Assembly (NCBI RefSeq): GCF_047345145.1
Contig: NZ_JBLFER010000002.1
Location: 124,001 to 188,000 of the forward strand
Reading direction: 5' to 3'
Origin: Maribacter_C sp047345145
GTDB taxonomy: Bacteria > Bacteroidota > Bacteroidia > Flavobacteriales > Flavobacteriaceae
DNA length: 64,000 nt
Below the pieces are notes generated by a model that saw nothing but the letters and a program-made list of their open reading frames with translations, made no database searches and had not been told where the DNA came from. This document shows, one piece after another, positions 8,301-16,850 of the stretch; positions within the stretch are counted from its first letter, which is position 1; each line of letters opens with the position of its first letter. Made by a program: the position numbers and the translations under genes.

Positions 8301-8959
8301 TCTGCTATTTCATCTACAACCGACTCTCCGGTTGAGGTATCTTCTTCATTCTTAGGGAAAGCTTTTTTGTTAAATACTAACAATACTCCAACACCAGTGC
8401 TGATCGCCGTATCGGCCACGTTAAAAACTGGTTCAAAAAAGCGAAAACCTTTCCCCCCAAAATAAGGCACCCATTCGGGCCATACCGTATCAACCATAGG
8501 AAAATAAAGCATATCAACTACTTTTCCGTAAAAAACACCACCATAAGGTTCATCTGAAAATAGAGTGGCTACTTGACGTTCACTATGATCAAAAATAAGT
8601 CCGTAAAAAACGGAATCTATGATGTTTCCTAAAGCTCCAGCGAAAATCAATGAGACTGCTAGAATAAGTACTTTAGGTGATTTTTTTCTTATGGTATCAA
8701 ATAACCAGTATCCAATTCCGGCGACAGCAAATAATCGAAAAACTGTTAAAACTAACTTGCCAGCTGATTCCGAAATTGGTAAAAAATCGCTCAATTTAGC
8801 TCCCCAGGCAGCACCTGAATTTTCAATAAAATGAATCTTAAACCAATTAAAGACCTCCGTAGATTGTCCCAATTCAAAATGGGTTTTTATGTAGATTTTA
8901 CTAATCTGGTCTATAATTAATATAACCGCAATCAGCAGCAGCGACTTCTTTAAATTCAT
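8279..8959 (-). CDS. lspA: Lipoprotein signal peptidase (signal peptidase II)
   Basis: A 226-residue inner-membrane aspartic protease that removes signal peptides from diacylglyceryl-prolipoproteins. Four transmembrane helices are visible. The catalytic aspartates lie in G-N-I-I-D-S (D115) and F-N-V-A-D-T-A-I-S (D183), with the family's E-N-S-G-A-A-W motif at 46-52. Compared with the E. coli enzyme (about 164 residues) it carries an extended periplasmic segment between helices 3 and 4 (about residues 122-175) and a charged tail; long variants of this kind are usual in Bacteroidota. The many lipoproteins in this window are its expected substrates. The 3' end overlaps the folate gene. It is probably cotranscribed with the exported protein gene ending 33 bases upstream. 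Confidence 0.95.
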   Translation of the reverse strand: MNLKKSLLLIAVILIIDQISKIYIKTHFELGQSTEVFNWFKIHFIENSGAAWGAKLSDFLPISESAGKLVLTVFRLFAVAGIGYWLFDTIRKKSPKVLILAVSLIFAGALGNIIDSVFYGLIFDHSERQVATLFSDEPYGGVFYGKVVDMLYFPMVDTVWPEWVPYFGGKGFRFFEPVFNVADTAISTGVGVLLVFNKKAFPKNEEDTSTGESVVDEIADQILENE

Positions 8960-8992
8960 TCCGTAGTTATATATGTGGCAAAAATAGACATA

Positions 8993-9607
8993 TTATTCGA
9001 TTCTCTTTAAGTGGATGTCTCCTGTAACGGTATTAATCAGGTACTTATTATCTCCCATAGGTATTTCATTTTCATCTACCTTTCCATATTTGCTATAGGG
9101 ATGTATTTCCGCTGAAATGCTTTCTACAATAATATCACCGCTTTGAGAAATTATTTCGGCTAGACCATTGACCTTATGTAAGCGACTAACACCATCATTT
9201 AAAGTCACTTTTAGCTTTTCGTAAAGTCCGGTTGCACGCACATTACAGTTTGTTCCAAAAACCCTAACACTCTTCTCCTCAGGCAGTTTAATTTTCAAGG
9301 CGATTGACACTACTTTATGAGCACTAAGTTTGTCATTTGGGTTTTCAAAATTCGGTTGAAAACCTGCACTTATCAAAACCGTTGTGCCTTCTTCATTAAC
9401 ATTTAGAACAAGGTCTTTTCGATATTCTCCTTCAATATTAGCCTCTACCTCTATTGCCTCAGTATCGCTCGTTTCAACCTGTACTTCAAAACAGTTAGAA
9501 ACGTCTATTTGAATTGAAGAAACAGTACTATCTACAATCGATTTTTTTACCACTTTCTGGGCGGTAAGAAAATTTAAAGTCAAGAAAAGTACAAATAGAA
9601 TTCTCAT
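8993..9607 (-). CDS. Exported DUF4097-like beta-helical protein
   Basis: A 204-residue protein with a short signal peptide (M-R-I then a hydrophobic core, cleavage near T-A-Q at about 15-17). The mature part is made of short beta strands with repeated I-x-V and alternating charged residues (V-R-V-F-G-T-N-C-N-V, G-D-I-I-V-E-S-I, V-T-G-D-I-H-L-K), the pattern of the DUF4097 putative adhesin family (right-handed beta helix). It has no enzymatic motif. Being exported it could be an envelope-attached protein, but no lipobox Cys is present. It lies between a small membrane protein gene (20 bases upstream) and lspA (33 bases downstream), so a three-gene unit is likely. Function unknown. Confidence 0.6.
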   Translation of the reverse strand: MRILFVLFLTLNFLTAQKVVKKSIVDSTVSSIQIDVSNCFEVQVETSDTEAIEVEANIEGEYRKDLVLNVNEEGTTVLISAGFQPNFENPNDKLSAHKVVSIALKIKLPEEKSVRVFGTNCNVRATGLYEKLKVTLNDGVSRLHKVNGLAEIISQSGDIIVESISAEIHPYSKYGKVDENEIPMGDNKYLINTVTGDIHLKRIE

Positions 9608-9626
9608 GGTTTTATACTCTTATTAG

Positions 9627-9881
9627 CTACATAAGGTCTCCTTCCAAATAGGTAATCCCTAAAATAACACAAAGCCAAAACACTAGTCCAAAATAATACC
9701 ACTTCAGTAAGGTTGCTTTTTCTTTCGGACTACCGCTCAAATTTGCGAAGTAATGTTTCCCTATCAGCAAAACAAAAATAAGACCAAAGAAAAATATGAG
9801 CCCCTTGTCTGTTCTGCTTACTGGTTGACTTGGTTTTTTGAATATTGATTTTTCTTTTTTAACTATAAACAAAAAGCCCAC
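9627..9881 (-). CDS. Small two-helix membrane protein with unclear start
   Basis: The frame encodes about 80 residues with two strong hydrophobic segments (about 29-45 and 62-78) joined by a polar loop, preceded by a basic K-K-P-S-Q-P-V-S-R-T-D-K tail. It looks like a real small inner-membrane protein, but I do not recognise the family. The only in-frame near-cognate starts are a GTG at 9881 and a TTG at 9872; there is no ATG before the last codon. Both lie in or just after the terminator of the DksA-like gene, so the true start may be a rare codon further in. It precedes the DUF4097-like gene by 20 bases. Confidence 0.5.
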   Translation of the reverse strand: MGFLFIVKKEKSIFKKPSQPVSRTDKGLIFFFGLIFVLLIGKHYFANLSGSPKEKATLLKWYYFGLVFWLCVILGITYLEGDLM

Positions 9882-9905
9882 AAGGTCTTAAAGTCTTGTG
9901 GGCTA
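9876..9905 (-). terminator. Terminator of the ileS-DksA-like unit
   Basis: The minus strand reads AGCCCACAAG, a 10-nt loop, then CTTGTGGGCT followed by TTTTG. The 10-bp GC-rich stem ends 20 bases after the DksA-like stop. The hairpin overlaps the only GTG start of the next small frame. Confidence 0.85.
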
Positions 9906-9925
9906 ATAAAATATAAATCAATAGT

Positions 9926-10309
9926 CTATTTCTGCATGTTCTTTGCCTCAATACTCAAAGTAGCATGAGGAACAAGCTTCAAACGCTCTTTATTAATTAG
10001 CTTTCCGGTTACACGGCAAATTCCATAGGTTTTGTTTTCAATGCGCAATAAGGCATTTTTAAGGTCACGAATAAATTTCTCTTGACGAATAGCCAATTGG
10101 GTATTCGCCTCTTTACTCATCGTTTGAGAACCTTCTTCGAAAGCTTTAAATGTTGGTGAGGTATCATCAGTACCATTGTTTCCATCATTCATATATGCGC
10201 TCTTCAAAAGCTCTAAATGACTTTTCGCCTTTTCTATTTTTTCTTCAATGAGCTCTTTAAACTCAGCCAAATCTTTGTCGGCATATCTAACTTTTAAATC
10301 TTGTGCCAT
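9926..10309 (-). CDS. TraR/DksA-family protein lacking the zinc-finger cysteines
   Basis: A 127-residue protein with a long N-terminal coiled coil (about 10-90) and the C-terminal DksA/TraR segment Y-G-I-C-R-V-T-G-K-L-I then P-H-A-T-L-S-I-E-A-K. Family members bind the RNA polymerase secondary channel and modulate initiation, in DksA together with ppGpp. The canonical C4 zinc finger is reduced to a single Cys (C98), with Thr, Leu and Ala-Thr where the other ligands would be, so the fold must be held without zinc; my recollection is that such variants are common in flavobacteria. The gene starts only 4 bases after ileS and is followed by a strong terminator, so the two form one operon. Confidence 0.85.
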   Translation of the reverse strand: MAQDLKVRYADKDLAEFKELIEEKIEKAKSHLELLKSAYMNDGNNGTDDTSPTFKAFEEGSQTMSKEANTQLAIRQEKFIRDLKNALLRIENKTYGICRVTGKLINKERLKLVPHATLSIEAKNMQK

Positions 10310-10313
10310 TTTT

Positions 10314-13300
10314 CTAGTGTTTTGTAATAAATAGTTTCGTGTTCACTTCATCAAAGGCAATCTCCGTGCCTATATCTAGTTTTTCTTCAAAATTCAGTTC
10401 TGCGGTGAGCGTTTCGGTTTTAATATAATTCAAATTATCAGAAACCGCTTGTTCTACAAATCCGTCTTTTAATATTTTAATGTCAATTTTATCGGTTACT
10501 TCGAAACCAGAGTCTTTTCTCATATTCTGAATTCGATTGACCAATTCTCTGGCGACACCTTCTTTTCTTAGGGCTTCATTGATGGTAACATCTAACGCAA
10601 CCGTAAGCGTTCCTGAAGAAGCAACCAGCCATCCTTCGATGTCTTGAGAGCTGATCTCTACATCTTGTAACTGTAAATTAATACTATTATTTTCTATATG
10701 GATGGATATTTCGCCCTCCTGTTCGATTTTCTGGATGTCTTCCTGATCAAACTTCGCAACTTCAGCCGCAATTTGCTTCATTTCCTTACCATATTTCGGA
10801 CCTAAAACCTTGAAATTTGGCTTTATCTGCTTTACTAAAATTCCTGAAGCGTCATCTAATAGTTCAATTTCTTTTACGTTTACCTCAGACTTAATCAAAT
10901 CAGCTACCGCTTCTATAGCATTTCGCTGTTCATCATCTGAAACCGGAATCATAATCTTTTGCAATGGCTGTCGAACTTTGATTTTTTCTTTCTGGCGGAT
11001 TGATAATACCAAAGAAGAAATCGTCTGAGCCTTCTGCATCTTTCCTTCCAATTCAGCATCGACCATAGCGGTATTATACATCGGAAAATCCGCCAAATGT
11101 ACACTTTCAAAGGTTTCTTTTTCTGTAGTATTTGTTAAATCTTTGTATAACCGATCCATAAAAAATGGGGCTACTGGCGCAGAAAGTTTTGCCACAGTTT
11201 CCAGACAAGTGTACAAGGTTTGGTATGCCGATATTTTATCCTGTTGGTAATCCCCTTTCCAAAAACGTCTTCTGCACAAACGTACATACCAATTACTAAG
11301 ATTTTCCTGAACGAACTCTGAAATTGCCCTTGTTGCCCTAGTAGGTTCGTAATCCGCATAAGCCTCATCTACTTTTTTGATAAGTGTATGTAATTCTGAG
11401 AGAATCCATCGGTCAATTTCGGGGCGCTCATTTAAAGGAACATCTACTTCCGCATATTTGAACTCATCAATATTTGCATAGAGTGAAAAGAAGGAATAGG
11501 TATTGTAGAGTGTTCCGAAGAACTTTCGCTTTACCTCAACAATTCCATCGATATCAAATTTCAAGTTATCCCAAGGGTTTGCATTTGAAATCATATACCA
11601 ACGTGTGGCATCAGCTCCATGAGCATCCATTGTTTCAAAAGGGTCAGCTGCATTGCCCAAACGTTTGGACATTTTTTTGCCCTCTTTGTCTAAAACTAAA
11701 CCGTTTGACACTACATTTTTATAGGCCACGGAATCAAAAACCATAGTTCCGATTGCATGCAAAGTATAAAACCAACCTCTGGTTTGGTCAACTCCCTCAG
11801 CAATAAAATCTGCTGGGAAAGTCTCCCCTTTATCAATTAAATCTTGATTCTCAAACGGATAGTGCCACTGCGCATAAGGCATTGAACCACTATCAAACCA
11901 TACATCGATCAAATCACTTTCACGTTTCATGGGTTTTCCTGAAGGAGAAACCAATGTAATTTGGTCTACTATATTTTTGTGTAAATCGATTTTGTCATAA
12001 TTCTCTTCGGACATATCGTCGACCACAAAATCTTCAAAAATGTCTTTTTCTAAGACGCCTGCTTCTAAAGCTTTTGTCATTTCGGACTTCAATTCAGCCA
12101 CAGAACCAATCATCATTTCCTCCGTACCATCTTCTGTTCTCCAGATAGGAAGTGGAATACCCCAGTAGCGTGAACGGGATAAATTCCAGTCATTCGCATT
12201 TGCCAACCAATTGCCGAAACGACCTTCACCCGTTGATTTAGGCTTCCAGTTGATAGTTTGGTTTAAAGCAAACATCTTGTCTTTCACATCAGAAATCTTG
12301 ATGAACCAAGAATCCAAAGGGTAATATAAAATAGGTTTATCGGTACGCCAGCAATTTGGATAACTGTGTACGTATTTCTCAACCTTAAAAGCTTTATTTT
12401 CTTCTTTGAGCGTAATGGCTATTTCTACATCAATCGAACGCTCTGGAGCTTCACCATCATCATAATATTCATTCTTGACATACTTGCCACCCCATTCTTT
12501 CAATTCAGGTCTGAACTTTCCTTGCAGGTCTACCAAAGGCACCGGATTCTTATTTTCATCCAAAACCAATAAAGGCGGAACTTCAGGCTCGGCTTGCTTC
12601 GCCACCAAGGCATCATCCGCCCCAAAAGTTGGCGCCGTATGAACGATACCAGTACCGTCTTCAGTGGTTACAAAATCTCCTGAAATTACACGAAAAGCAT
12701 TCTCAGGATTTTGATAGGGTTTCGCGTAGTCAATTAATTGTTCGTATTTGATTCCGACCAAATCCTTGCCTACAAATTCCTTCACCACATAAAAAGGAAT
12801 CTTTTTGTCTCCTGATTTATATTCTAATAATTCAGGTTTACCCTCTACTTCAGAATACTTACCTGCAAACTGTTTTGCCACTAAATTTTTGGCCAAAACA
12901 ACGTTCATAGGTTTGAAGGTATACTGGTTATACGTTTCTACTAGAACGTAATCAATTTTTGGTCCAACGGTCAAAGCAGTATTCGACGGAAGCGTCCAAG
13001 GTGTAGTCGTCCATGCTAAGAAATAAACATCGCCTTCATTCTGTAAAAAATCAGGTAACGTGCTTTCAATGGCTTTGAACTGTGCAGTTACGGTAGTATC
13101 CGTTACATCTTGATAAGTTCCGGGCTGATTCAATTCGTGTGAACTTAGTCCAGTTCCTGCTTTTGGTGAATAGGGTTGAATGGTATATCCCTTATAAATT
13201 AATCCCTTATCATAAATCTGCTTCAACAACCACCAAACGGTTTCCATGTATTTGGACTTATACGTGATGTACGGGTCGTCCATATCTACCCAATAGCCCA

Positions 13301-13712
13301 CCTGTTCGGTCATTCTATTCCAAACGTCGGTATAGCGCATCACCGCTTTTTTACAGGCTGCATTGTATTCTTCTACAGAAATTTTCTTGCCAATATCTTC
13401 TTTGGTAATCCCAAGTTCTTTCTCAACACCTAGCTCGATTGGGAGTCCGTGTGTATCCCAACCTGCTTTTCGTTTTACTTGAAAGCCTTTCATGGTTTTG
13501 TACCTCGGAAAAATATCTTTTATGGTACGTGCCATGACATGGTGAATACCCGGCATTCCGTTTGCAGATGGTGGTCCTTCGTAAAAGACGTAGCTCGGTT
13601 TGGCTTCACGAGTGGAAACACTTTTTTCAAAAATTTGGTTTTCCTTCCAATAGGCAAGAATCTCTTCCGCTACTTTAGGTAAATCCAGTCCTTTATATTC
13701 TGCGAACTTCAT
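10314..13712 (-). CDS. ileS: Isoleucyl-tRNA synthetase
   Basis: A 1132-residue class Ia synthetase that charges tRNA-Ile. The HIGH motif appears as P-G-I-H-H-V (54-59) and KMSKS as K-M-S-K-R (680-684), both in the Rossmann core. The CP1 editing domain (about 200-400) retains T-T-P-W-T-L-P-S-N and the G-T-G-I-V-H-T-A-P editing loop. The zinc-binding Cys pairs near the C-terminus seen in E. coli IleS are absent; together with the length this indicates the eukaryote-like IleS clade that includes mupirocin-tolerant enzymes, a class assignment I make by length and motif only. It is first in an operon with the DksA-like gene. Confidence 0.96.
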   Translation of the reverse strand: MKFAEYKGLDLPKVAEEILAYWKENQIFEKSVSTREAKPSYVFYEGPPSANGMPGIHHVMARTIKDIFPRYKTMKGFQVKRKAGWDTHGLPIELGVEKELGITKEDIGKKISVEEYNAACKKAVMRYTDVWNRMTEQVGYWVDMDDPYITYKSKYMETVWWLLKQIYDKGLIYKGYTIQPYSPKAGTGLSSHELNQPGTYQDVTDTTVTAQFKAIESTLPDFLQNEGDVYFLAWTTTPWTLPSNTALTVGPKIDYVLVETYNQYTFKPMNVVLAKNLVAKQFAGKYSEVEGKPELLEYKSGDKKIPFYVVKEFVGKDLVGIKYEQLIDYAKPYQNPENAFRVISGDFVTTEDGTGIVHTAPTFGADDALVAKQAEPEVPPLLVLDENKNPVPLVDLQGKFRPELKEWGGKYVKNEYYDDGEAPERSIDVEIAITLKEENKAFKVEKYVHSYPNCWRTDKPILYYPLDSWFIKISDVKDKMFALNQTINWKPKSTGEGRFGNWLANANDWNLSRSRYWGIPLPIWRTEDGTEEMMIGSVAELKSEMTKALEAGVLEKDIFEDFVVDDMSEENYDKIDLHKNIVDQITLVSPSGKPMKRESDLIDVWFDSGSMPYAQWHYPFENQDLIDKGETFPADFIAEGVDQTRGWFYTLHAIGTMVFDSVAYKNVVSNGLVLDKEGKKMSKRLGNAADPFETMDAHGADATRWYMISNANPWDNLKFDIDGIVEVKRKFFGTLYNTYSFFSLYANIDEFKYAEVDVPLNERPEIDRWILSELHTLIKKVDEAYADYEPTRATRAISEFVQENLSNWYVRLCRRRFWKGDYQQDKISAYQTLYTCLETVAKLSAPVAPFFMDRLYKDLTNTTEKETFESVHLADFPMYNTAMVDAELEGKMQKAQTISSLVLSIRQKEKIKVRQPLQKIMIPVSDDEQRNAIEAVADLIKSEVNVKEIELLDDASGILVKQIKPNFKVLGPKYGKEMKQIAAEVAKFDQEDIQKIEQEGEISIHIENNSINLQLQDVEISSQDIEGWLVASSGTLTVALDVTINEALRKEGVARELVNRIQNMRKDSGFEVTDKIDIKILKDGFVEQAVSDNLNYIKTETLTAELNFEEKLDIGTEIAFDEVNTKLFITKH

Positions 13713-13745
13713 AAGAAATGCTTCTGATACTGCGTTTTAAGGCTG

Positions 13746-13753
13746 CAAAATTA
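13746..13753 (-). promoter_or_regulatory. -7 element for ileS
   Basis: The minus strand reads TAATTTTG, a perfect TAnnTTTG match 34 bases before the ileS ATG. No consensus TTTG is seen at the -33 position. Confidence 0.5.
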
Positions 13754-13907
13754 GCGATTTTGGTTCATATAATTGGCATCAGAAACACTAAACCCTAAGA
13801 AATGTAGAAAGATAATATTCTGCGAAAAGTCCTTAAAATCAATGTATTTGTTGACTACTTCCCTTGAAATGTTAACAAATTGCATCTAAATACCGAAAGC
13901 ATACGTA

Positions 13908-13915
13908 TATCTTTG
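13908..13915 (+). promoter_or_regulatory. -7 element for the repeat lipoprotein gene
   Basis: TATCTTTG matches TAnnTTTG exactly and lies 33 bases before the ATG at 13948. The nearest TTG is about 25 bases upstream, which is farther than usual, so the -33 element is unclear. Confidence 0.5.
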
Positions 13916-13947
13916 CAATTAGAAACAAAACACTAAAACTAAAAAAC

Positions 13948-14364
13948 ATGAAAAAAGTAATTTTAAGTTCAATTATGGTACTTGCACTTTGTGTGTCGTT
14001 TGTATCTTGTAGAGAAGCTGCTGATAAAGCAAAAGAAGCTACTGAGGCTGCCGCTGACGCTGCTGAAGAAGCAGGCGATGCTGCAGGTGATGCGATGGAT
14101 AAAGCAGGTGACGCTGTAGATGCTGCTGCTGAAATGGGCGAAGATGCAATGGACAAAGCCGGAGATGCAGTTGATTCTGCAAAAGAAGCTGGTTCTGATG
14201 CTATGGACAAAGCAAAAGACGCTGCAGGAGATGTAAAAGATGCTGCTGGTGATGCGATGGATAAAGCAAAAGATGCTGCAGGAGATGTTAAGGCCGCTGC
14301 TGGCGATGCTGTTGATAAAGCAAAAGATGCTGCAAAGGAAGTAAAAGATAAAGTGAAGAACTAA
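13948..14364 (+). CDS. Lipoprotein of 18-residue helical repeats, LEA-like
   Basis: A 138-residue protein with a lipoprotein signal peptide ending F-V-S-C (C21). The mature chain is almost entirely Ala, Asp, Lys, Glu and Gly. From residue 48 it consists of five 18-residue units, each opening D-A-(M/V)-D-K-A-(G/K)-D-A. Eighteen residues equal five helical turns, so charges repeat on fixed faces, as in group 3 LEA-type or apolipoprotein-type amphipathic helices. Predicted to be a lipid-anchored, probably conditionally folded envelope protein; a stress or desiccation role is only an analogy. It has its own promoter (13908) and terminator (14387), so it is monocistronic. A long open frame on the opposite strand arises from the repetitive codons. 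Confidence 0.8.
   Translation: MKKVILSSIMVLALCVSFVSCREAADKAKEATEAAADAAEEAGDAAGDAMDKAGDAVDAAAEMGEDAMDKAGDAVDSAKEAGSDAMDKAKDAAGDVKDAAGDAMDKAKDAAGDVKAAAGDAVDKAKDAAKEVKDKVKN
14089..14361 (+). repeat. 54-bp tandem repeat inside the lipoprotein gene
   Basis: Five in-frame units starting at 14089, 14143, 14197, 14251 and 14305 encode D-A-M/V-D-K-A blocks. The last three are nearly identical at protein level. The exact 54-bp period keeps frame, so unit number could change by slippage or recombination without breaking the gene. Confidence 0.75.
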
Positions 14365-14386
14365 TATTCTACTTTTGAAAATTATA

Positions 14387-14415
14387 ACCCTGATGGAAAC
14401 ATCGGGGTTTTTTTG
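14387..14415 (+). terminator. Terminator after the repeat lipoprotein
   Basis: ACCCTGATG, GAAA tetraloop, CATCGGGGT followed by seven T. It is a 9-bp stem with one G-U pair, 22 bases after the stop codon. Confidence 0.85.
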
Positions 14416-14428
14416 TGTCGATTTCTAC

Positions 14429-16849
14429 TTAAAATCGAAAACCCAGACCTAGAATTAAATTTGTTCCGGGTGCTGCAATACCAGAAGAATAAGAACGATA
14501 TCGTTGATTGGTAATATTTTCGAGGCTGAAGGTTGCTTTTAAAGTATTAGAAATAGTATACTGTGAACGTAAATTAAGAGTATACCATGACGGAGCATAT
14601 GGATTGCCATCTGTATCAATTGCATAGATATATGCCTTATTTCGTTCAGAGAGCGCAAGATTTTTGAAAGCTATCTCTCCATTGTAGTTCAGAAAAAGAT
14701 CTGCTCGAAGTTTTTGATTTTTCCAAACGAAATGAAAGTCCCCAAAAGTTGGAGCAACGTGTCTCCCAGGAGAATCTGTTCCATCCGCTTCCTCCTCTAT
14801 TCCTTCAGTGATAGTTAAATTAGAAGTAATTGACAGGTTATCTGTCAGAAAAGCTTCAAGACCCAGTTCAAATCCATAAACATAGGCTTTTGCCGCATTT
14901 TGTATGGCTTGAACATTGCTTAGTTCTCCATTGTATTCAATTTGTGACTGACCATTGAACTGAAAATCTCTTCGTACTAATGCGTCTACTAAATACGAAT
15001 AAAAGGCCGCACCTTTCAAGACCACTTTGTCGGCAAAGTTCTTTTGAACACCCAACTCAGTATTATAGGCATATTCAGGTTCCAAATCAGGATTAGGAAC
15101 CACCACAGATCCCGGCTCGGAATCAAAAACTTTACCAACATCATCAATATTTGGAGAACGAAATCCGGTAGAGCCATTCCATGTGATTTGCAAATCTGCT
15201 TTAGGAAACCAACTCAAGCCAATGCTTCCTGTAAGAGCGCCGTTGTCTAATTTGGCATCATCAAACGGAAACGGATAAAACGTTTTATCAAAAACGGCAT
15301 CGATCCAAACATGACTATATCGAAGTCCTGATAGCAGCGTAAAATTTGGTTTCGCTTTGTATTCGGCCTTTACGTAGCCCGCAATAGTCTGCCAGGTAGC
15401 CCCATCAGGATACCTAGAAGCTGCGTTTGAAATTATATTAGTTGCAATATTTTGATGGCTACCTTTTGAGCCTACTTTATTGAAAATATACTCTGTGCCA
15501 TAGTATAATTGCAAATCGCCAATACGTTTATTTTCAAAATCTATATTGGCTGAAATTGCATCAACTTTTTCTTTTGTTCTATTGCGAATAATATCTTGAA
15601 AATCTCTATCATTTCTACTTTCCTCAAATCTTTGATAGGCAGTTGTGATTTTCAACCCATCATAGAATAATCCTTTACCTGTCTTGTTTATTTGCAAATT
15701 ACTCATAAACCATTTCTGCGGACCGTAAAACCACTCCCCTGAAAGCAGTCCTGTATTATCCGCGTTTGGACGTATCAATCGATCATATCGTGAATAATCT
15801 GAGGTTTCCGAATAATGTAGACCTAAATCGTAGCTCCAATTATTATTGGGCTTATATGCTATTTTCTGAAGTAAATTAATTTGATTGTATCCTGTGGAAA
15901 TTTGCTTTCTAGGATTGTCATTTGTCGCCAATTCATCTTGGCCATTTCTTCGAATAACATAATTATTTCTCAGATAGGACTCAGGTCCATGCGTTCCCAT
16001 TGTCAAATCACCAAAATCATTATAGGATGCGCTTGTCAAAAATGCCCACTTTTTCTTACCAATATTAAAATCAAAGTGCAAGGTGTTTTCAGTATTTGCA
16101 GAGGCAAATCTATAGTTTGCATTTCCTGAAAAAGTAAGACTATCTGAAGTAGCAAACTCCGCCTTTTTGGTATAAAAATTCATAACCCCTCCAATGGCAT
16201 CGCTTCCATAAATCACAGAGCCTGGTCCGAAAATCACTTCTGTATTCTTAATATTATATGGGTCAATTGATATTATATTTTGAATATTCCCGCCTCTAAA
16301 AATTGCATTATTCATTCGAATTCCGTCAACGGTAAGCAAAAGACGATTTGTAGCAAACCCCCTTATCATTGGGCTTCCACCACCAAGTTGACTCTTTTGA
16401 ACAAATACCTTTCCACTATTCTGAAGCAAATCTGCCGAAGTCTGAGGATTTGTAAAAGCTATTTCTCGAGCGTCAATAGAAGCAATTTTATTGGGAATAT
16501 CTTTTTTCTGCTGCTCCCATTTGGAAACTGACATGACTACTTCATCTAATTGTTCAGCATTTAATGAAAGATATATCCTATTCTTTTGCCGTTGAATTTG
16601 ATTTTTTGTCGACTTACGGATTTCATAACTGATATGTTGAAAGGTAATCCGTTCATTTCGGTCAAAAATGGATACATCACATTTGCCATCAAAATCAGAA
16701 ACTGCAGTTTTCGATTTATCTAAATTATAAACCGCAACATTGACAATAGGCTCACGCGTTTCAAGGTCAAGCACAGTAATTTCTTGAGCAGAAATTAGCT
16801 GTAGACCCAAAAGAAAGAGCGCGAAAAATATCCTCGTCATCATAGTCAT
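14429..16849 (-). CDS. TonB-dependent receptor, heme/hemoglobin-receptor type
   Basis: An outer-membrane receptor of about 806 residues using the Met at 16849; the ORF could begin at 16867, but that would overlap recO and lengthen the signal peptide unnaturally. Order: signal peptide (ending I-S-A-Q), a CarboxypepD_reg-like beta-sandwich (about 25-105), plug (about 110-230), then a 22-strand barrel ending in F-R-F. The plug has S-P-M-I-R-G-F-A-T-N-R-L-L-L-T-V-D-G and N-I-I-S-I-D-P, and the barrel has Y-R-S-Y-S-S-G-I-A-A-P-G-T-N. These are typical of the TonB hemoglobin/transferrin/lactoferrin-type family, so heme or heme-protein uptake is the best guess; vitamin or siderophore transport is not excluded. 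No hmu-type partner genes are adjacent. It directly follows recO. Confidence 0.82.
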   Translation of the reverse strand: MTMMTRIFFALFLLGLQLISAQEITVLDLETREPIVNVAVYNLDKSKTAVSDFDGKCDVSIFDRNERITFQHISYEIRKSTKNQIQRQKNRIYLSLNAEQLDEVVMSVSKWEQQKKDIPNKIASIDAREIAFTNPQTSADLLQNSGKVFVQKSQLGGGSPMIRGFATNRLLLTVDGIRMNNAIFRGGNIQNIISIDPYNIKNTEVIFGPGSVIYGSDAIGGVMNFYTKKAEFATSDSLTFSGNANYRFASANTENTLHFDFNIGKKKWAFLTSASYNDFGDLTMGTHGPESYLRNNYVIRRNGQDELATNDNPRKQISTGYNQINLLQKIAYKPNNNWSYDLGLHYSETSDYSRYDRLIRPNADNTGLLSGEWFYGPQKWFMSNLQINKTGKGLFYDGLKITTAYQRFEESRNDRDFQDIIRNRTKEKVDAISANIDFENKRIGDLQLYYGTEYIFNKVGSKGSHQNIATNIISNAASRYPDGATWQTIAGYVKAEYKAKPNFTLLSGLRYSHVWIDAVFDKTFYPFPFDDAKLDNGALTGSIGLSWFPKADLQITWNGSTGFRSPNIDDVGKVFDSEPGSVVVPNPDLEPEYAYNTELGVQKNFADKVVLKGAAFYSYLVDALVRRDFQFNGQSQIEYNGELSNVQAIQNAAKAYVYGFELGLEAFLTDNLSITSNLTITEGIEEEADGTDSPGRHVAPTFGDFHFVWKNQKLRADLFLNYNGEIAFKNLALSERNKAYIYAIDTDGNPYAPSWYTLNLRSQYTISNTLKATFSLENITNQRYRSYSSGIAAPGTNLILGLGFRF

Positions 16850-16850
16850 G

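Noticed and set aside
13872..14210. 112-codon frame on the minus strand over the repeat lipoprotein
   Set aside because: It is the shadow of Ala/Asp/Lys-repeat codons; low-complexity Ser/Ala protein, no start signals, and the plus-strand gene has promoter, signal peptide and terminator.
14089..14361. Tandem repeats as a CRISPR array
   Set aside because: Units are contiguous, lack spacers, keep reading frame and encode protein; no cas genes.
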